Origin: CAVRQM01 sp963838805 | Lineage (GTDB): Bacteria > Pseudomonadota > Alphaproteobacteria > Acetobacterales > Acetobacteraceae | Direction of reading: 5' to 3' | NCBI GenBank assembly: GCA_963838805.1 | Contig: CAWISK010000004.1 | Location: forward strand, 186,001 to 250,000 | DNA length: 64,000 nucleotides | Part shown: piece after piece, positions 10,777-19,839 of the stretch | Position numbering within the stretch: position 1 is the stretch's first letter | Layout: each line of letters opens with the position of its first letter | Translations under genes and position numbers: made by a program | Notes under the pieces: model-generated | Seen by the model: only the letters and a program-made list of their open reading frames with translations | The model's database searches: none | Told to the model about the DNA's origin: nothing

Positions 10777-11211
10777 ATGTTACGGCGTCTCATTCCTGGC
10801 CTGATTGCTCTGATAGGAGCCACGGGGTTCGCCCGCGGGGCTGGAGCGCAGCAAAGAGCGATCGCTCCCTCGCCCTTTGCGGCTACGCGTATCCCGCTCC
10901 CCCCCGGCCCATTCGCCTCCTGGCCGCCCGACAGCCGAGACCCGGCCATTCGCGGCGTCCGGTCCAAATGCATGTTCGGGGTGCTGATGGGTTTCGGGGA
11001 GGACCAAGGCCCCAAACAGGTAGCGACGGCAGAAGCTATGGCGCTGACGTCTATCTGCGTCGCCAAGCAGATGCCGGATGACTGGCCAGGAAAGGCCGCC
11101 GAGTTGGAGTTATCTGCCTCGTTCTACGAGATCGCAAAGCGGCTTGACCCGCATCTCCCGGACCCAGCTTCAATGGCAGGCGCATTCAAAGGCAACGCAG
11201 CACGGCCATAG
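10777..11211 (+). CDS. small exported protein of unknown function
   Basis: I do not recognise this 144-aa protein. It has a Sec-type signal peptide (MLRRLIPGLIALIGATGFA, cleavage likely after ARGAGA near residue 24), a proline-rich spacer, and a folded part with two cysteines (SKCMFG, TSICVAK) that might form a disulfide in the periplasm. The frame has normal codon composition for the region. It is divergent from the F1 operon. Its function is unknown. Confidence 0.6.
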   Translation: MLRRLIPGLIALIGATGFARGAGAQQRAIAPSPFAATRIPLPPGPFASWPPDSRDPAIRGVRSKCMFGVLMGFGEDQGPKQVATAEAMALTSICVAKQMPDDWPGKAAELELSASFYEIAKRLDPHLPDPASMAGAFKGNAARP

Positions 11212-11275
11212 AGGCCCTACGGCAAGCCGCGCTACTGCCCTGCGATCACTCGATATCCCAAAGCATGCGCCGGCC

Positions 11276-11726
11276 TCAAGATGCCGGAATCCCGAACAGC
11301 CGAGAATCCCAGGCGAGCGGCTCCGGTGCGGAGACGGCGATGCGTGCGGCGCCGGGATGATGGGGATTAATCAGGACATTATGCTCGCGCGGCACGACGG
11401 CCGATGGCACCGCGAGCATCGCTGTTCGTCCCGACCGCAGCCACTCCGTGCCGAGCGCCCGCGCCTCCGGGCTGCCGATCTCGCGCCAGCCCGGCGGCAG
11501 ATCGCTCGGATGTTCGATCGGCATGTCGTCGGGGACGAATGCCTCGACCAGCAGCGTGCCGCCCAGCTCCGCGGCGCTGCACCAGGCGCTCCAGCATCGC
11601 CAGGGCCAGCGAGCCGGCCGCGTAGATCACCGGGACGCCGGGACTGTTCCACCGCCCGCCCGCCCGCGCGGCGCCCGTGCCGTCCCAGATCGGGTAGCGG
11701 GCAGAGCCCAGCCGATAGAGACGCAC
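11276..11726 (-). pseudogene. RES-domain toxin, frameshifted
   Basis: Toxin of a Xre/ParS-RES type II toxin-antitoxin pair; characterised RES toxins degrade or ADP-ribosylate using NAD. From GTG 11726 the frame reads RLYRLGSARYPIWDGTGAA, then AGGRWNSPG and ALAMLERLVQ, the RES N-terminal half. Near 11580 one extra base breaks the frame; the other frame continues AELGGTLLVEAFVPDD, LPPGWREI and ARIAVSAPEPLAWDSRLF to the stop at 11276. Restored length is about 149 aa, normal for RES. It starts 7 bases after the antitoxin stop. Whether the frameshift is real matters, since a dead toxin with a live antitoxin would be a relic. Confidence 0.82.
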
Positions 11727-11733
11727 GCGAGGA

Positions 11734-12174
11734 TCAGGCGGGCAGGTCGTATTCGATATTAAGCAGAATCTGCTCCACCTGCCGGGCGCCCAGATCCGTC
11801 GCGGCCACCTCGATCGGGCTTTTCGCCCCCATCATCGGATGCGGCTCGGTCAGCCATCGCCTGGCCTGCTCGGTATCGCCCAGCGCCGTGGCGGCCAGGG
11901 CGGCGATGCGGGCCAGCCGCTCGGCCTTGGCGCTGGCAGCCGCGGACAGACGGGCGGATCGCTTCAGCGTCGCGGGCGAGGCCATCAGCGCCGCCACTTT
12001 CTGCCGCAGCGCCGGCAACGGCGGGGCCGCGGCCGCGGCCACGCGGGCAACCACCGCGCGCGGCAGGCCTCGCGCCACCGCCTCGGACAACTCCGCCAGC
12101 GTTGAGGGCGCATGTCCCAGCACCTCCGCCCCGCCCAGAGCCGCCACCACCGGACCCACGCCCACCGGATACAT
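11734..12174 (-). CDS. Xre/MbcA/ParS-type antitoxin
   Basis: The 146-aa antitoxin partner of the RES gene just downstream. The C-terminal DUF2384 toxin-binding domain is recognisable in the last 50 residues (DTEQARRWLTEPHPMMGAKSPIEVA, then EQILLNIEYDLPA). The N-terminal half is Ala-rich and helical, as expected for the Xre-like DNA-binding part, which usually represses the operon. A good ribosome site GGAGG lies 7 bases before the ATG. Gene order antitoxin-toxin is standard. Confidence 0.88.
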   Translation of the reverse strand: MYPVGVGPVVAALGGAEVLGHAPSTLAELSEAVARGLPRAVVARVAAAAAPPLPALRQKVAALMASPATLKRSARLSAAASAKAERLARIAALAATALGDTEQARRWLTEPHPMMGAKSPIEVAATDLGARQVEQILLNIEYDLPA

Positions 12175-12198
12175 ATACGCCTCCGCTCACCTGAGCCG

Positions 12199-12228
12199 CA
12201 TATATGGGATCATGAGAGCTGGAATCAA
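12199..12228 (-). promoter_or_regulatory. candidate promoter of the parS-res operon
   Basis: On the minus strand TTGATT (12228-12223) and TATATG (12204-12199) are 18 bases apart, 25 bases upstream of the antitoxin ATG, in a locally AT-rich stretch. An autoregulatory operator for the antitoxin would be expected to overlap it, but no clear inverted repeat is visible. Confidence 0.35.
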
Positions 12229-12317
12229 AGAAAGTTTACCGAGCCACCTCCGCCCGCGCCGGCGCCGAGCCCAGCGCAACGATTCCCTTGCCCGATACCC
12301 CGGCCCCGATGCAGGCC

Positions 12318-14010
12318 TTAGCCTGAGGACGACCCCTCGTCCGTCTTGCGCCGGGCCGGCCCGCCGGGCAGTCCCGGAGCATCGTTGATCGCCCACTGGA
12401 GCTCTTTGTAAACCGTCCCGGACGTTCTCACGACGATCGCTGTCAGCTCCGCCGACGGGTGAATCTGGCCAACCGCCATCCCCGCGACCAGGGACGCCAG
12501 GCTTGCCACCGCCCCGATTCCCTTGGTTCCGAGGCGCCGCTGCACTTCGTCCAGTTGCACGATAAAATCGTTGTTGCGTGCCCGCATCGCGGTGATGGTC
12601 TCGGCAAGCGAGCTGGTCTGGTCGAACAGCGCCACGAAGCGGCCGGCATCAACCCCGCCCGTCCCTTCCGCCGCGTCAATAAGGCGGTTCAGCCCCTTGG
12701 AGAGCTCGACCAGAGACGTCTCCATGCCGGCGACCTTCTGGGTGAGGAGCCCGGCATCCTTCCTCAGCGCCGCCACCGAAGGGGCAATCAGATCGGTAAT
12801 GCCGCCGGTAAAGGAACTGGCGACCTGCTTCGCCCCGTCGAGCGCCGCGGCCACCGGCATGAACGGAAGCTGGCCGCCTGCCGTCAGGGCTTTCCAGCGC
12901 TCAAGCTCCCCCGCGATGCGATTCTCGAGACCCTGGGCGCTCACGGCGATGTCGCGGAGCTGCATGGCGACAGAGCACACGCCCTTCACCATGCCGACCA
13001 GCGCAGGAACCAGGGTGATCGGCGCGGCCGGGGTGGCGGCGGTGGCAAGGCCCACGGCGGCCGCGCCAAGACCACCGAACGTCATGGCGAGTTTCGCGAC
13101 CACCTTGGCTTTGTACTTCTTCCGGCCGGCAAGGGTGTCCATCCGCCTTTTGAGGAGGCTGTTCACGGTATCGGTCGCGGCGGATTTCCAGGCGTTGCCG
13201 CGTTTCTCGATCTGCCGATTTAAACGGTCCTGGATTTGCTTGAGTTTCTGGGACGTCGTCTTCCTGGTCGGCGCCGACCGCTGCCGCTTCCTCTGTGTCG
13301 ATTAGACGTGACCAGTCCTCCACCAGCGCATCGGTCAGCTTGCCGATGGCGTTGTTCAGTTCCTGGATGGTGAGGCCATCGTCGTTGAACTTGGCGACGT
13401 ATTTTTCCGGAAGATCGACGTGAAGGGTCGCGGACAGAGCCGGAACGAGCAGGACGCCACCGTATTCCTTCCAGACCTGACATTTCAGATCGGCAATCAG
13501 GCTGGACCGTTCGTAGAGGAGAATCCCCTCCTCAGGGCCGGGTTCGGACACACTGCCCGTATCTTCAGAACCCTCCTCCTCTGCCGAGGAATCGCTGTCT
13601 TCCGAATCCCGGACTTTCTCTTTCCCCTTGTTCTTCCTGCGGCTTTCGTGATCCTGTTGGGAGATGCCCCCACCGCCAGGGGAAAGCGGAGCGCCCGTCA
13701 CACGCGCGGTCCTCTCTTCGCGGTATCCGGAGGGCCCAGCTTCATCCTCTCTCGCCCACGAGCTTCCCTCACCGGTGCGGGAAGCCGGAAGAGTTGTCAC
13801 GCGCGCCGTTGTCTCCTTCGCCGCTCCTTCCTCCAGCTCTTCCTCTCCCTCGCGCTGGATCAGCTCGGCTGCCATCACCGTCCCGTCTGCAACGACCGCC
13901 TCGGGGTCGATTACCCCCGCACGGGTCAGGTCGCCCTCCGCCTGAAGGATGAGATCGTCCATTCCCAGGAAGCGCGCGAGCCATTCGGCTTTCGGATCGT
14001 GCTCAGACAC
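12318..14010 (-). pseudogene. large unrecognised protein with acidic linker and membrane-active C-terminal half, frameshifted
   Basis: I do not recognise this protein (about 563 aa when the frame is restored). Residues 1-60 are a compact N-terminal part (EWLARFLGMDDLILQ). Residues 60-160 are low-complexity and charged, with KNKGKEKVRDSEDSDSSAEEE and EDTGSVSEPGPEEG. Next come a short globular part (KLTDALVEDWSRLIDTEE) and a long amphipathic coil (SQKLKQIQDRLNRQIEKRGN), then two hydrophobic Gly/Ala hairpin regions (LAMTFGGLGAAAVGLATA; GAVASLASLVAGMAVG). The frame shifts between about 13240 and 13306; the downstream frame is plainly coding across the join. Ser/Glu-rich stretches are unlike the neighbouring genes. 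A secreted or membrane-targeting effector is one guess, not an assignment. Confidence 0.6.
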
Positions 14011-14124
14011 AGTCTTGCTCCTTCTTCAAGTTCCGCACTTCAAGTCCGGGTCGGACGGCGGGTGTGGACCGGTTCCTAAGCTTCGGAAGCGATATGATTT
14101 TCGCCGCGCTGCGGTTAATGCCCG

Positions 14125-16302
14125 TCACAGGAAGCTCACCGGGTCCACGTCCACATCCACCCGCGCGGTTCCCGCCACCTTCACCTGTGCCAGCCACGAC
14201 CGCAGCAGTGGCTGCACTGCCACGTCGCGCCGGGCTTTCAGCAGCAATCGCCGCCGGTGCCGGCCGCGCAGCATGGCGAGCGGCGCCGGGGCGGGACCCA
14301 GGACAGCGACGCCCTCGGCCGACGGCGCGGCGCGGGCCAGATCGCGGGCGAGCAGGTCAGCGGCCTCGGCCGTATCGGCGCTGACGATCAGCGCCGCCAG
14401 CCGCCCGAACGGCGGCCAGAAGCCCGGACGGCGCTCCGCCGCTTCGCGAGCCATGAATCGCGCGTAGTCGCCGGAGACGAGCGCCTGCATCACCGGATGG
14501 TCGGGCGAGAAGGTCTGCAGCAGAACCTTTCCCGGCGCCTCCGCCCGCCCCGCTCTGCCGGCGACCTGATGCAGCAATTGCACGGTGCGCTCGGCCGCGC
14601 GCAGATCGCCGCCGCCCAGGCCGAGATCGGCATCGACCACGCCCACCAGCGTCAGATGCGGGAAGTGCCAGCCCTTGGCGACGACCTGCGTGCCCACGAT
14701 CAGATCGACCTCGCGCGCGGCGATGGCGCGCGCCGCCTCGGCCGCCGCGTGCGGGCCGGGCAGGGTGTCGCTCGCCATGACCAGCAGGCGAGCCTCGGGA
14801 AACAGGGCACGGCGCTTCCTCGGTGATCCGCTCCACGCCGGGCCCACCGGTGCCAGGCTGTCCGGGGCGGCACAGGCCGGGACAGGCGGGCGGGATCGGC
14901 TCGGCGTGGCCGCAATGGTGGCATTGCAACTGCCGCCGCGCGCGATGCTCGACCAGCCAGGCGGTGCAGTTGCGGCAGGCGAAGCGGTGGCCGCAGCGGC
15001 GGCACAAGGTCAGCGGCGCATAGCCGCGGCGGTTGAGGAACAGCAGCGCCTGCTCGCCGCGCGCCATCGCCTCGCGCGCCGCGCGCGACCAGCGGAGCGG
15101 CCAGGAAGCGGCCGCGCTCCGGCGGGTGTTCGCGCATGTCCAGCAGGCTCACGTCCGGCAGGTGCGCGCCGCCATGCCGGGTCGGCAGCTTCAGGTGGGC
15201 GTAGCGGCCGGCCTCGACATTGGCGAGCGTCTCCAGGCTCGGCGTGGCGGAGACCAGCACCGCCGGGGCGGCGCACAGCCGGGCGCGCACGATCGCCATG
15301 TCGCGGGCGTGATAGGCGACGCCGTCCTCCTGCTTGAAGGCGGTCTCGTGTTCCTCGTCCACGACGATCAGGCCGAGATCGGGGAACGGCAGGAACAAGG
15401 CGGAACGGGCGCCCACCACGACCCGAGCCTCGCCGGCGTCGACCGCCCGCCAGGTGATGCGGCGGGTGCGGCCCGGCAGGTCGGAGTGCCAAACAGCCGG
15501 CTCGCAGCCGAACCGCGCGCGCGAAACGGTCAAGCCATTGCGCCGACAGCGCGATTTCCGGCAGCAGCACCAGCGCCTGCCGTCCGCAGCGCAGGCATTC
15601 GGCGACCGCCTCCAGATAGACCTCGGTCTTGCCCGAGCCGGTGACGCCATCCAGCAGCGTGACCGAGAACCCGCCGGCCACGGCGGCTCGCAAAGCCGAG
15701 GCGGCGGCCTGCTGTTCCGCCGAAAGCGCCGGTCCCTCGCCACGGCAATCGGGTTCGCCGAAGATGCGCCCTGACCGGAGCACGACTGGCCGCAGCAACC
15801 CGGCATCGGCCATGCCACGGATCACCGCGCCGCCGACCCCGGCCGCTTCCCGCAGCGCCGTGCTGCCGAGCGGGCCTGCGGCCAGCTCCGCCAGAACCCG
15901 CTGCCGGGCGGGTGTCAGCCGTGTGGCCGGGCCGTCCGCGACCTCCCAGGCCATCGCCGGCGGGTCCGGGCGCAGGGCGTTGGTGCGCAGCGCCATCGCC
16001 AGCACCTCGCCCAGCGGGGCCAGCGTGTAGGCGGCGATCCAGTCCACCAGCCGGCGCAGGTCGGCGCGCATGGCCGGCCCTTCGACCAGACCGGACAAGG
16101 GCCGCAGGCGGTTGTCGCCCACCGCCTCGTCCGGGCTGGCGTCCCAGACCACGCCGATCACCTCGCGGCCCCCCAGCGGCACCAGCACCAGATCGCCCGC
16201 CGTCGCCTCCATGCCGTCCGGCACGCGGTAGTCGAACGGGGTCGCGAGCGGCAGCGGCAGCAGCACCGGCACCCGCCGCGTGCACCCGAAGCGGGGGCAC
16301 AT
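14125..16302 (-). pseudogene. priA: primosomal replication restart helicase PriA, multiply frameshifted
   Basis: PriA reloads the replisome at stalled forks. The 726-codon span has normal length and all parts: N-terminal 3'-DNA-binding domain (PLATPFDYRVPDG), Walker A GVTGSGKTEVYLEA, DEEH box in LIVVDEEHETAFKQEDG, ARDMAIVRA, the zinc-cysteine cluster (CRRCGHRFACRNC, CHHCGHAEP, CPGC) and the helicase core VGTQVVAKGWHFPHLTLVGVV. These lie in several frames. I find at least five one-base indels, near 15517, 15096, 14872, 14845 and 14818, four extra bases and one missing. Correcting them gives one continuous family match, so base-level errors are the likely cause. Confidence 0.88.
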
Positions 16303-16387
16303 CTTCGGCGTGCGACGAGCCGCCGCCTTCTGTTCGCCCCTGCCATCCTGTAAGCTGATGCCGCATCACGCGAGCGAGGGCCAGGGC

Positions 16388-17086
16388 ATGAAATTCTTTC
16401 TCGATACCGCCGAAATCGCCGACATCAAGGCGCTGGCCGCAACCGGCCTGGTGGACGGGATCACCACCAACCCGTCGCTGATCGCCAAGTCCGGGCGCAA
16501 GATCCTGGAGGTGCTGAAGGAGATCTGCGACATCGTTCCCGGCCCGATCAGCGCCGAAGTGACCGAGACGCAGTTCGACGCGATCCGCCGCGAGGCCGAC
16601 GTGCTGCGCAAGATCGCCAAGAACATCACGATCAAGGTGCCGCTGACCCCGGACGGGCTGCGCGCCTGCAAGGCGCTGTCCGACGAGGGCACGAAGGTCA
16701 ACGTGACACTGTGCTTCTCCGCGGCGCAGGCGCTGCTCGCGGCCAAGTCGGGTGCCAGCTTCATCAGCCCGTTCGTCGGCCGCCTGGACGACATCGGCGA
16801 GGACGGCATGGACCTGGTCGCCGACATCGTGCAAATCTACGAGAACTACCCGGCGCTGAAGACCGAGGTGCTGGTGGCGAGCGTGCGCGGCCCCGCGCAT
16901 GTCATCACCGCAGCCAAGGTGGGCGCGCATGTGGCGACGATGCCGCCGGCGGTGCTGCGTTCGCTCTACAACCACCCGCTGACCGACAAGGGCCTGGCGA
17001 GCTTCGCCGCCGACTGGGCCAAGACCGGCCAGCACATCGTCGACCTCAAGGAAGCGGCGCACGGCAAGCAGCCGGCCCACGCCTGA
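16388..17086 (+). CDS. transaldolase (short TalC/Fsa-like type)
   Basis: Transfers a dihydroxyacetone unit in the non-oxidative pentose phosphate pathway, or acts as fructose-6-phosphate aldolase; these two share this fold. The 232 residues start MKFFLDTAEIADIKAL, with GLVDGITTNPSL and the Schiff-base lysine in the strand TIKVPLT (Lys83). FSAAQALLAAKSGASFISPFVGRLDD is the other hallmark. The ATG at 16388 is chosen because the family motif begins there. Length and sequence fit the probable transaldolase group rather than the 300-residue enzymes. Divergent from priA. Confidence 0.93.
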   Translation: MKFFLDTAEIADIKALAATGLVDGITTNPSLIAKSGRKILEVLKEICDIVPGPISAEVTETQFDAIRREADVLRKIAKNITIKVPLTPDGLRACKALSDEGTKVNVTLCFSAAQALLAAKSGASFISPFVGRLDDIGEDGMDLVADIVQIYENYPALKTEVLVASVRGPAHVITAAKVGAHVATMPPAVLRSLYNHPLTDKGLASFAADWAKTGQHIVDLKEAAHGKQPAHA

Positions 17087-17088
17087 AC

Positions 17089-17736
17089 GTGACCGACGCC
17101 GCGGCGCGCGACGACGACGGCCTCGTGCCCGAGGCCGTTGCAGCGTGGCTGCGTGCGCATCCGCATTTTCTCGCCGAAACTCCCGAGCTGTACCGGCGGC
17201 TGGCGCCGCCGGTACGGGTGCATGGCGAGGCGCTGGCCGACCACATGGCGGCCATGCTGCATGCCGAGCGGGCACACGCGGCCGAACTGGCGGAACACGC
17301 CCAATTCGTGCTGACCGCGCGCCGGGCCGACGCCGGAATGGCCGAGCGCGTGCAGGAGGCGGTGCTGGCGCTGATGGGAGCCTCCGACGTCGCGGAGTGC
17401 ATCGGTGTGGATTTTCCGTCCATCCTGGCGGTCGACGCTGCCGGTCTTTGCGCCGAGGGGCCGGGCGTGCGCGGAGCGCGGATACTCCCGGCCGGCACGG
17501 TCGCCCGCCTGCTGGGCAGCCGCGCCGTGCTGCTGCGCGAGGCGGCGCCCGAGGCCGGCCTGCTGCACGCCGAGGCCGCGGCTCTCGCCCGCCATGATGC
17601 GCTGATCCGGGTGCCCGGCGAGCCGGCGGCACTGCTGGCCCTGGCGGCGCGCGAGCCGCATGTCCTTGATCCGCGGCAGGGCACGGGTGCCTTGGCTTTC
17701 CTCGGGCGCGCAGTGGCGCGGGCGCTGCGGCGCTGA
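17089..17736 (+). CDS. DUF484 family protein
   Basis: DUF484 (GAF-like fold) protein of 215 aa, starting at GTG 17089 two bases after the transaldolase stop. The family opening AVAAWLRAHPHFLAETPEL and the L.HAERAHAAELAEHAQF helix are clear. DUF484 genes are very often found directly upstream of xerC, as here, where the stop overlaps the xerC start. The molecular role is not established; a link with chromosome dimer resolution is inferred from the gene order only. Confidence 0.88.
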   Translation: MTDAAARDDDGLVPEAVAAWLRAHPHFLAETPELYRRLAPPVRVHGEALADHMAAMLHAERAHAAELAEHAQFVLTARRADAGMAERVQEAVLALMGASDVAECIGVDFPSILAVDAAGLCAEGPGVRGARILPAGTVARLLGSRAVLLREAAPEAGLLHAEAAALARHDALIRVPGEPAALLALAAREPHVLDPRQGTGALAFLGRAVARALRR

Positions 17737-18647
17737 TGCTGGCGGAGGCAGCGCGCCAGGAGTTCCTCGCCTGGCTGCTGCACGAGCGACGCGCCTCGGC
17801 CCTGACCGCCGAGGCCTATGGCCACGATGTCGCGAGCCTGCTGGGGTTCCTCACCCTCCATCTCGGGGCCGAGCCCGATCTGGCGGCGCTGGGCGGCCTC
17901 CGTGCAGCGGATCTGCGCGGCTGGCTGGCCCTGCGGGCGGAGCGCGGCGCGGGCAACGCCACGCGGGCGCGAAACCTGTCGGCGGTGCGCAGCTTCTTCC
18001 GCTGGCTCGCGCGGCGACACGGGGTGACGAATCCGCAGATGCGGCTGCTGGCCACCCCACGCGCCAAGCGGCCGTTGCCGCGTGCGCTGACGCCCGCGCA
18101 GGCTCGTCAGGTCGCCGAGGAGACCGGCGAGGTTTGCGATGCCGCTACCTTGCGCGCACGCGACACCGCGCTGTTCACCTTGCTGTACGGGTGCGGGCTG
18201 CGCATCGCCGAGGCGCTGTCGCTCGACGTGGCGGACGCGCCGCTGCCGGGCGACGAGGCGCCGTTGCGCGTGACCGGCAAGGGACGCAAGCAGCGCCTTG
18301 TTCCGGTGCTGCCGGCGGTGCGTGCCGCGATGGCCGACTGGCTGCGCCATCACCCCGGACGGCAGCCGGACGCGCCGCTGTTCGTGGGCGCGCGCGGCGG
18401 CCGGCTCGACCCGGCGGTGGCACAACGCGACCTGCGCAATTTCCGCCGCCTGGCCGGCCTGCCGGAGCACGCGACGCCGCACGCGCTGCGGCATTCATTT
18501 GCCACGCATCTGCTGGCCGGGGGGGCCGACCTGCGCTCGATCCAGGAGCTGCTGGGGCACGCCAGCCTGTCCACGACGCAACGCTACACCGCCGTCGATG
18601 AGGCGCGGCTGCTGGAGGTGTGGCAGCGGACGCATCCGCGGGGGTAG
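17736..18647 (+). CDS. xerC: tyrosine recombinase XerC
   Basis: Site-specific tyrosine recombinase that with XerD resolves chromosome dimers at dif. The 303 residues hold an N-terminal SAM-like core-binding domain (1-100) and a catalytic domain with all active residues: Arg156 (GCGLRIAEAL), Lys182 (GKGRKQR), His249 and Arg252 (PHALRHSFATHLL), His275 (LLGHASLSTTQRY) and nucleophile Tyr284. It follows DUF484, the usual context of the chromosomal XerC rather than of an integrase on a mobile element. Confidence 0.95.
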   Translation: MLAEAARQEFLAWLLHERRASALTAEAYGHDVASLLGFLTLHLGAEPDLAALGGLRAADLRGWLALRAERGAGNATRARNLSAVRSFFRWLARRHGVTNPQMRLLATPRAKRPLPRALTPAQARQVAEETGEVCDAATLRARDTALFTLLYGCGLRIAEALSLDVADAPLPGDEAPLRVTGKGRKQRLVPVLPAVRAAMADWLRHHPGRQPDAPLFVGARGGRLDPAVAQRDLRNFRRLAGLPEHATPHALRHSFATHLLAGGADLRSIQELLGHASLSTTQRYTAVDEARLLEVWQRTHPRG

Positions 18648-18731
18648 TGGTCGCCAACGGCGATCGCCGGAGCCACCGAACCGGCTTGGCCTCGTTACGA
18701 GCAGACCTTCCTACCACGCGGGCGACGGGGG

Positions 18732-19064
18732 TCAACCGATCAGGCTGTGCAGCTTGGCCTTGATCTGGGCCAGTTCGGCGTTTGTCGCCCGCCCCTTCCT
18801 CGCCGCCTTTCCCGAACGCCAATCGAAGCTCTTGACCTGGTCCGCCAGGGCAACGCTGGCGGGAGAGCCTGAGAGCGGTACTTCGAACGGGTATCCTTTC
18901 ACTTTGGTCGTTGTGGGGCAGCAGATCAGACGTCCAACCCGGGCATTGTAGCGCGCGGGACTCAGCACCACGGCGGGCCCATGCCCGGCCTGCTCACGCC
19001 CGAGCTGGGAATCAAACGTCATCCAGACGATATCGCCGGCTTCCGGCACATAGCCGGAAGGCAC
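18732..19064 (-). CDS. mazF: MazF/PemK-type endoribonuclease toxin
   Basis: Sequence-specific mRNA interferase of a type II toxin-antitoxin pair. The 110 residues open with EAGDIVWMTFDSQLGREQAGH and PAVVLSPARYN, and contain CCPTTTKVKGYPFEVPL and the conserved serine/threonine strand, all typical of MazF. Length is normal and the frame is intact, so the toxin should be active. Its start overlaps the stop of the upstream antitoxin gene. Confidence 0.92.
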   Translation of the reverse strand: MPSGYVPEAGDIVWMTFDSQLGREQAGHGPAVVLSPARYNARVGRLICCPTTTKVKGYPFEVPLSGSPASVALADQVKSFDWRSGKAARKGRATNAELAQIKAKLHSLIG

Positions 19065-19306
19065 TACATCATCTCCTTTCCCACTGGCGGCCCGAAATCG
19101 ACCTCGGAGTGGATGTTGTCATCAGTGATCCCGGCCAGGAGAGTGTCGAGGTCGTAGGTCTGATCCTGGATCGGCTCGACAATGATTTGCCCACCCTCCT
19201 CCCGAACATCGACCGGCTGATCCAACGCAACATGGGCCGCGGCCATGACGGGGGCAGGTATTCGCACCGAGGCATTATTGCCCCATTTCTTTATCAGCAC
19301 TCGCAT
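19064..19306 (-). CDS. mazE: MazE-type antitoxin (AbrB/SpoVT fold)
   Basis: An 80-aa antitoxin with the swapped-hairpin DNA-binding motif of MazE (IKKWGNNASVRIPAPVM) followed by VALDQPVDVREEGGQIIVEP, and a flexible acidic C-terminal tail that should wrap the MazF dimer. It overlaps mazF by one base (ATGA), giving coupled translation. MazE-MazF complexes generally repress their own promoter, which would lie in the 178 bases between this gene and the ArsR gene transcribed the other way. Confidence 0.9.
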   Translation of the reverse strand: MRVLIKKWGNNASVRIPAPVMAAAHVALDQPVDVREEGGQIIVEPIQDQTYDLDTLLAGITDDNIHSEVDFGPPVGKEMM

Positions 19307-19448
19307 TGCTCACCTGGACCCTGAAGCTGTCGCCGCGAGACGACCTGCGTTGGCATCGCCTCTGCCACGCCCGCTCCAATCGTGGCAGCGAAATTGCTAC
19401 ATCCGGCACGCTGACCGGGCGGGTCCTCCCCCAACCTCCCGAGGAGGG

Positions 19449-19477
19449 TTGACAATACGCCGGAGCCAGCCAATAGT
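19449..19477 (+). promoter_or_regulatory. candidate promoter giving a leaderless ArsR transcript
   Basis: TTGACA at 19449-19454 matches the sigma70 -35 box exactly; AATAGT at 19472-19477, 17 bases further, matches 4 of 6 positions of the -10 box. A start about 7 bases later falls at or next to the ATG at 19485, and no ribosome site precedes that ATG, so the message may be leaderless. Confidence 0.55.
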
Positions 19478-19484
19478 TTGCCTC

Positions 19485-19839
19485 ATGGTGAACTGTTCAG
19501 GAGCACCTCGACCGCACCTTCGCGGCGCTCGTCGATCCGACGCGCCGCGCCATCCTCGCCCGGCTGGAGGCGGAGGACGCGGTGTCGGTCAGCCAGCTGG
19601 CGCGGCCGTTCGCCATCAAGCTGCCGGCCGTGATGAAGCATCTCGACGTGCTGGGTGACGCCGGGCTCATCACGCGATCCAAGGCAGGGCGGACCGTGAC
19701 CGTCCGCCTGTCACCCGAACCGATGAGGGAAGCGATGGACTGGCTGCGCCGCTACGAACGCTTCTGGAGCGCGAGCCTCGACCGGCTCACCGCCTATGCC
19801 GAAGCCGAAGAGGCGCGCAGGCGAAGGGCCGGCCAATGA
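19485..19839 (+). pseudogene. ArsR-family regulator (SRPBCC-linked type), early frameshift
   Basis: Winged-helix repressor of the subgroup paired with SRPBCC/AHSA1 genes. The start MVNCS at 19485 fits the family opening. One extra G near 19499-19501 throws the frame off; past it the other frame reads HLDRTFAALVDPTRRAILARL, the HTH SVSQLARPFAIKLPAVMKHLDVL and GLITRSKAGRTVTVRLSPEP. Restored length is about 117 aa. It overlaps the SRPBCC gene by 4 bases. A second ArsR gene of the same subgroup lies at 44.7-45.0 kb. Confidence 0.85.

Noticed and set aside
16280..16387. Extended N-terminus of the transaldolase from 16280
   Set aside because: The family start motif begins at ATG 16388, and the extension overlaps the divergent priA start without similarity to anything.
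18661..19064. Integrase reading of xerC with a nearby toxin-antitoxin pair as a mobile island
   Set aside because: DUF484-xerC is the standard chromosomal arrangement; no attachment repeats flank the region.
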